From the NCBI RefSeq assembly GCF_025938155.1, contig NZ_JAPCZG010000008.1, forward strand, positions 58,706-122,705: a stretch of 64,000 nucleotides of DNA, read 5' to 3'. The stretch comes from Novosphingobium sp. KCTC 2891 (GTDB lineage: Bacteria > Pseudomonadota > Alphaproteobacteria > Sphingomonadales > Sphingomonadaceae). Under the pieces are notes generated by a model. The model searched no databases. It saw only the letters and a program-made list of their open reading frames with translations, and had not been told where the DNA came from. Positions 60,219 to 64,000 of this stretch are shown piece after piece. The translations under genes and the position numbers were made by a program. Positions within the stretch are counted from its first letter, which is position 1. Every line of letters starts with the position of its first letter.

Positions 60219-61286
60219 TCAGGCGGCGATCATCGGTTCGATGCGCGACGAGGCGGCGGTGGTCAGCGCGGACAGGAACTGGTCCGTGGCGCGGTCCCAG
60301 TTGTAGCTCGCGCCGTGGACGGCCGCGCCCATGCGATCGCAGCGCAGCGCTTCGGTGATGGCGCGTGACAGGTCTTTGTGAACAGCGCCCACGCGCATAG
60401 GCAGGTTGCTGGTCGCGCCGCGCCCTTCGGCCCCGATGATATCGAGCGGGCCGGGGACGGGGAATGCCGCGACCGGCACGCCGCAGGCCAGGGCCTCGAT
60501 CATCACCAGCCCGAAGGTATCGGTGCGGCTGGGGAACACGAACACATCGGCTCCGGCATAGGCCCGCGCGAGCCTCTCGCCCGAAAGTGCACCGAGGAAC
60601 GTGACGTGCGGGTACCGCGCGCGCAGCATGGCGAGGTCCGGGCCGTCGCCGACGACGACCTTGGAGCCTTCCTCCGGCGCATCGAGAAACGCGGTGAGGT
60701 TCTTTTCAACCGCGACGCGCCCGACGTTCAGCATGATCGGACCGGCAAGGCCGGCGTATTCCTCCAGGGGAGCGTGGCCGGGGTGGAACAGGTCTCCGTC
60801 AATCCCGCGCGACCAAAGCCGCGCGTGGCCGATTCCCTGCTGCGCGAGTTCGGCGGCCAGCGTGGGCGTGGAGACGAGGACCGCGTGGCTGGGGGCGTGG
60901 AACCGCCGCATCAGCGGCCAGAAGTGCGCCGCGTCGATCCCGGTCCGCACCGCTGCATAATCGGGAAAGCGCGTGTGGAAAGCGGAGGTGAAGGGCACGC
61001 GGTTGGCCTTGCACCAGCCACGCGCGCTCCAGCCGATCGGGCCTTCGGTGGCGATGTGGACGATGTCCGGCGCGAAATCCCTGAGCGTGCGGCGCAGGCC
61101 GAAGCGGGGGGCCATCGCCAGCCTGATTTCGTTGTAGCCCGGCAGGGCGAAAGTGAAGAACTGGCTGGGTGTGATCAGTTCCACGTCGTGCCCGCGCTGG
61201 ATCAGCCGGTCCACGGTGGTGGCAAGCGTTCGGACGACGCCGTTGACCTGGGGGTGCCAGGCATCGGTGCAGATGGCGATCCTCAT
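60219..61286 (-). CDS. Glycosyltransferase family 4 protein
   Basis: A 355-residue GT-B enzyme from ATG 61286. N-terminal domain RIAICTDAWHPQVNGVVRTLATTVDRLIQRGHDV and IATEGPIGWSARGWC; C-terminal domain with MLNVGRVAVEKNL, GDGPDLAMLRARYP, and the donor-binding FVFPSRTDTFGLVMIEALACGVPVAAF. Close in pattern to enzymes glucosylating or mannosylating glycolipids. Its start overlaps the metallophosphoesterase stop by 4 nt, so the two act together, probably in envelope lipid synthesis; the exact product is unknown. Confidence 0.88.
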   Translation of the reverse strand: MRIAICTDAWHPQVNGVVRTLATTVDRLIQRGHDVELITPSQFFTFALPGYNEIRLAMAPRFGLRRTLRDFAPDIVHIATEGPIGWSARGWCKANRVPFTSAFHTRFPDYAAVRTGIDAAHFWPLMRRFHAPSHAVLVSTPTLAAELAQQGIGHARLWSRGIDGDLFHPGHAPLEEYAGLAGPIMLNVGRVAVEKNLTAFLDAPEEGSKVVVGDGPDLAMLRARYPHVTFLGALSGERLARAYAGADVFVFPSRTDTFGLVMIEALACGVPVAAFPVPGPLDIIGAEGRGATSNLPMRVGAVHKDLSRAITEALRCDRMGAAVHGASYNWDRATDQFLSALTTAASSRIEPMIAA

Positions 61287-62197
61287 GCCGTTTCCTTCTC
61301 GCGCGTGGGGGCGGGCTGCGGATGAGCGGCCGTGGCGGTGGCCGCATGGTGCTTGCGGGTTTCGGCGGCCCAGTCGATGATCGACATCTCGCCGACGAAG
61401 TCCTCGACCAGCGCGGTGCAGCTTTCGACCCAGTCGCCGTCGTTGTAGTAGGTCACCCCGCCGATCTGGCGGATTTCGGCGCAATGGATGTGGCCGCAGA
61501 CCACCCCGTCGGCGCCCTGGTCACGCGCGGCATGGGCCACGGCTTCCTCGAAGTCGCAGACGAACTGGACCGCGTTCTTGACCCGCTTCTTCATGTAGGC
61601 GGAGAGCGACCAGTAAGGCAGCTTGAACTGGCGGCGCACCGCGTTGACCCAGCGGTTGGCGCGCAGCAGCACTTCGTAGGCCTTGTCGCCCAGGAAGGCG
61701 AGCCAGCGCGCGTAGAGCACCACGCCGTCGAAGCCATCGCCGTGGGTGACGAGCAGCTTGCGCCCGTCCGCGGTGATGTGGATCGTATCGAGCGCGAGTT
61801 CCACACCGCCGAAGTTCATGCCCGCATAAGGGCGGAGCATTTCGTCGTGGTTGCCCGCGATCAGCACCACGCGCGTCCCGCGGTGCGCCATCTTGAGCAC
61901 GCGGCGGACCACTTCGTTGTGCGCGTCGGGCCAGTACCAGCCCTTGGACAGTCGCCAGCCATCGACGATGTCGCCCACGAGGTAGAGCGTCTCGCATTCG
62001 ATCGAGGCGAGGAAGTCCAGCAGCATAGGGGCGTTGCAGCCCCGTGTGCCAAGGTGAAGGTCCGAGATCCAGACCGTCCGCACCCGCCGCTTGGGACGGA
62101 AGCTGACGGGCTCGGGATGTTCCAGCCATGCGGGAATCGACGTGGCGAGTTCAGTGATGCTCGGCATTGCGGCGCTGGCCTTGTTGCGGCTTGCCAT
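61283..62197 (-). CDS. UDP-2,3-diacylglucosamine diphosphatase-like metallophosphoesterase
   Basis: A 304-residue calcineurin-type phosphoesterase. Metal-binding blocks: SDLHLG (about 45-50), GDIVDGW, GNHDE, THGDGFD and CGHIHCAE. The pattern resembles LpxH-like enzymes (lipid A pathway), but it is longer than classical LpxH and could act on another phosphodiester. Overlaps the downstream glycosyltransferase gene by 4 nt, suggesting a shared glycolipid pathway. ATG 62167 is an alternative start. Confidence 0.85.
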   Translation of the reverse strand: MASRNKASAAMPSITELATSIPAWLEHPEPVSFRPKRRVRTVWISDLHLGTRGCNAPMLLDFLASIECETLYLVGDIVDGWRLSKGWYWPDAHNEVVRRVLKMAHRGTRVVLIAGNHDEMLRPYAGMNFGGVELALDTIHITADGRKLLVTHGDGFDGVVLYARWLAFLGDKAYEVLLRANRWVNAVRRQFKLPYWSLSAYMKKRVKNAVQFVCDFEEAVAHAARDQGADGVVCGHIHCAEIRQIGGVTYYNDGDWVESCTALVEDFVGEMSIIDWAAETRKHHAATATAAHPQPAPTREKETA

Positions 62198-62381
62198 CGG
62201 GTGCCTCCTGGATCGTCTGGTCCTGCTCCGAATCTCCTGTCACAATCACGTTTCGTTCGCGTGGCACCCTGTCACACTGCTGCAACAGGCGCGGCGTGAT
62301 GCCGGCAGCCGGCTTGTCCGGGCGAACAGGGGGAGAACGGATGGTGACGAAGCCGATGCGCCGCGCTAAGACCGGGGGCAG

Positions 62382-64000
62382 ATGCTGACCGGCCTTTCCA
62401 TTCGCAACGTGGTGCTGATCGAGGCGCTGGACCTGGCGTTCTCGGGCGGTCTTGGCGTGCTGACCGGCGAGACGGGCGCGGGCAAGTCGATCCTGCTGGA
62501 TTCGCTGGGCCTGATTTTGGGCGACCGCGCCGACAGCGGGTTGGTGCGCGCGGGCGAAGATCAGGCCAGCGTGACCGCGACCTTCGAATTCGCCAGCCTT
62601 CCCGGGCCTTTGCGCGGCGCACTCGCGGATGCGGATATCGATGTGGAGCCGGGCGAGCCGCTCATTATCCGCCGGCGTCTGCGCGCCGATGGGGGTAGCA
62701 AGGCTTTCGTCAACGACCAGCCGGTGGGCGTGGCGCTGCTGCGCGAGATGGCCCGCAGCCTTGTCGAACTGCACGGCCAGCATGACGATCGCGGGCTGGT
62801 CAACGCGCGCGGCCACCGCACGTTGCTGGACCGTTACGCCCGGACCGACGTGGCGGCCGTGGCCGATGCGTGGGACAAGTGGCGCCGGGCCGAGGATGCA
62901 CTGGCTGCCGCGCGGGCGCAGATCGAGCAGGCTGCCGCAGAGCAGGACCTGCTGCTGGCGCATCTTGCCGAACTGACCGCGCTGGAACCCGTGCCCGGCG
63001 AGGAAGAGGAACTCGCCGGCCAGCGCGCCACCATGCAGAAGGGCGAGCGGCTTTCGGGCGACCTTGCCACCTTGCAGCACTTGTGGACGGGATCGGATTC
63101 CGCGCTGGCCTCCTTGCGCGGCGCGGCCCGGCGGCTGGACCGGATCGCGCATGAACTGCCCCTGCTGGCCGAGGCGCTGGAGGCGCTGGACCGCGCGGTG
63201 ATCGAGGCGGGCGAGGCCGAGGACAAGCTGGCGCAGGCGGCCGAGGCGCTCGCGCACGATCCCGCGCTGCTCGACCGGATCGAGACGCGGCTGTTCGATC
63301 TGCGCGCCGCAGCGCGCAAGCACCATTGCACGGTCGATGAATTGCCCGAGAAGATGGCCGCGATGCGCGCCGCGCTCGATGCGATCGAAGGCGGCGAGGC
63401 ACAGATGGCCGGCCTTGCGCGGGCGGCGCAGGAAGCGGGCCTCGATTATCGCGCCAAGGCGGAATTGCTGTCGGTGGCACGCGCAGAAGCGGCGCGGCGG
63501 CTTGATGCGGCAGTGGCGGCGGAACTCGCGCCGCTCAAACTCGATGCGGCAAAGTTCCGGACCGCCGTGGTGCGCCTGCCAGATGACCGCTGGGGCGCGC
63601 AGGGCGTGGACGCGGTGGAATTCCTGATCTCGACCAATCCCGGCGCCGACTTCGCCCCGCTGGCCAAGATCGCCAGCGGCGGCGAGCTTTCGCGCTTCAT
63701 CCTCGCGCTCAAGGTGGCGCTCGCGGAAGAAGGCGGTGCGGCCACGGTGATTTTCGACGAGATCGACCGGGGCGTGGGCGGCGCGGTGGCCAGCGCGATC
63801 GGCGAGCGGCTGGCGCGGCTGGCGCACGGTGGGCAGCTGCTGGCGGTAACGCACAGCCCGCAGGTCGCGGCGCGCGGCAACGCGCACTACCTCATCGCCA
63901 AGTCGAGCGAGGGCACGGTGACGCGCACGTCGGTCACGCTGCTCGATTCCGCGGGACGGCAGGAGGAAATCGCGCGGATGCTCTCGGGCGCGGAAATCAC
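62382..64000 (+). CDS. recN: DNA repair protein RecN (3' truncated)
   Basis: 539 codons of the gene are present before the window ends. SMC-like ATPase: Walker A GETGAGKS (29-36), QHDD in the nucleotide-binding region, two long coiled-coil stretches (about 150-390), then the ABC signature SGGELSRFILALK and Walker B VIFDEIDRGVGG, followed by VTHSPQVAARG. RecN acts in double-strand-break repair with RecA. ATG 62382 is chosen by the conserved opening LTGLSIRNVVLIE. Only about the last 15-20 residues seem to be missing. Confidence 0.95.
   Translation, partial: MLTGLSIRNVVLIEALDLAFSGGLGVLTGETGAGKSILLDSLGLILGDRADSGLVRAGEDQASVTATFEFASLPGPLRGALADADIDVEPGEPLIIRRRLRADGGSKAFVNDQPVGVALLREMARSLVELHGQHDDRGLVNARGHRTLLDRYARTDVAAVADAWDKWRRAEDALAAARAQIEQAAAEQDLLLAHLAELTALEPVPGEEEELAGQRATMQKGERLSGDLATLQHLWTGSDSALASLRGAARRLDRIAHELPLLAEALEALDRAVIEAGEAEDKLAQAAEALAHDPALLDRIETRLFDLRAAARKHHCTVDELPEKMAAMRAALDAIEGGEAQMAGLARAAQEAGLDYRAKAELLSVARAEAARRLDAAVAAELAPLKLDAAKFRTAVVRLPDDRWGAQGVDAVEFLISTNPGADFAPLAKIASGGELSRFILALKVALAEEGGAATVIFDEIDRGVGGAVASAIGERLARLAHGGQLLAVTHSPQVAARGNAHYLIAKSSEGTVTRTSVTLLDSAGRQEEIARMLSGAEI

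Noticed and set aside
1..64000. Insertion sequences, prophage, integrons or CRISPR arrays
   Set aside because: No transposase, integrase, phage structural gene or regularly spaced repeat was recognised anywhere in the window.

Overview
The window is about 64 kb of high-GC chromosomal DNA from an alphaproteobacterium, most probably a sphingomonad (Novosphingobium or a close relative). This rests on gene content and overall character: a bo3-type quinol oxidase with RegB/RegA, an abundant TonB-receptor and acyl-CoA style of catabolism, DUF885 and DUF6456 proteins, and a bamD...recN neighbourhood. No sequence search was possible, so the genus is an inference. I see no insertion sequences, phage genes or CRISPR arrays. 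The only RNA gene recognised is tRNA-Pro(GGG).

Layout. 0-2.5 kb: 3' part of a large secreted protein with Hcp-like repeats, three Ig-like repeats and an RTX-type C-terminus. 2.6-6 kb: tRNA-Pro, then yajC-secD-secF. 6-8.4 kb: glycosyltransferase and a divergent XRE regulator/DUF6456 pair. 8.4-12 kb: two tandem Tat-exported DUF885 proteins. 12-17.4 kb: ABC-F ATPase, a PepSY/response regulator/histidine kinase operon and a LuxR-type regulator. 17.5-31.8 kb: a catabolic and transport block (acyl-CoA synthetase, MpaB/Lcp-type oxygenase, two TetR regulators, two acyl-CoA dehydrogenases, TonB-dependent receptor, Baeyer-Villiger-type monooxygenase, zeta-class GST, and a membrane protein with a linalool dehydratase/isomerase-like domain). 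32-33 kb: a short RTX protein. 33-40 kb: cyoABCD-surf1-regB-regA. 40-46 kb: MFS transporter, DUF2520 protein, AIM24-like protein, and an H-NOX/GGDEF-EAL pair. 46-51 kb: TetR regulator plus a three-gene EmrAB/outer-membrane-factor efflux operon. 51.5-55.4 kb: ahpC, ahpF and a HerA-like ATPase. 55.5-59 kb: cytochrome c, type III CoA-transferase, sugar-type MFS, Rrf2 regulator. 59-64 kb: bamD, an opposite-strand glycosyltransferase/phosphoesterase pair, and the 5' part of recN.

How the genes may work together. The clearest shared control is in the 20-24 kb block. A near-palindrome GTTATCA-N4-TGATAAC occurs before the large acyl-CoA dehydrogenase, before the small one, and between a TetR gene and the TonB receptor. 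A separate 39-bp double palindrome separates the other TetR gene from the oxygenase/CoA-ligase operon. With the BVMO-like enzyme and the LinD-like membrane enzyme nearby, this suggests an inducible uptake and degradation system for a hydrophobic, possibly isoprenoid or steroid-like substrate. The substrate is not shown by the sequence. The cyo operon runs into surf1-regB-regA through successive 4-nt overlaps and has an FNR-like box upstream, linking the terminal oxidase to redox control. The H-NOX gene overlaps a c-di-GMP enzyme gene by 4 nt, consistent with a nitric-oxide-to-c-di-GMP pathway.
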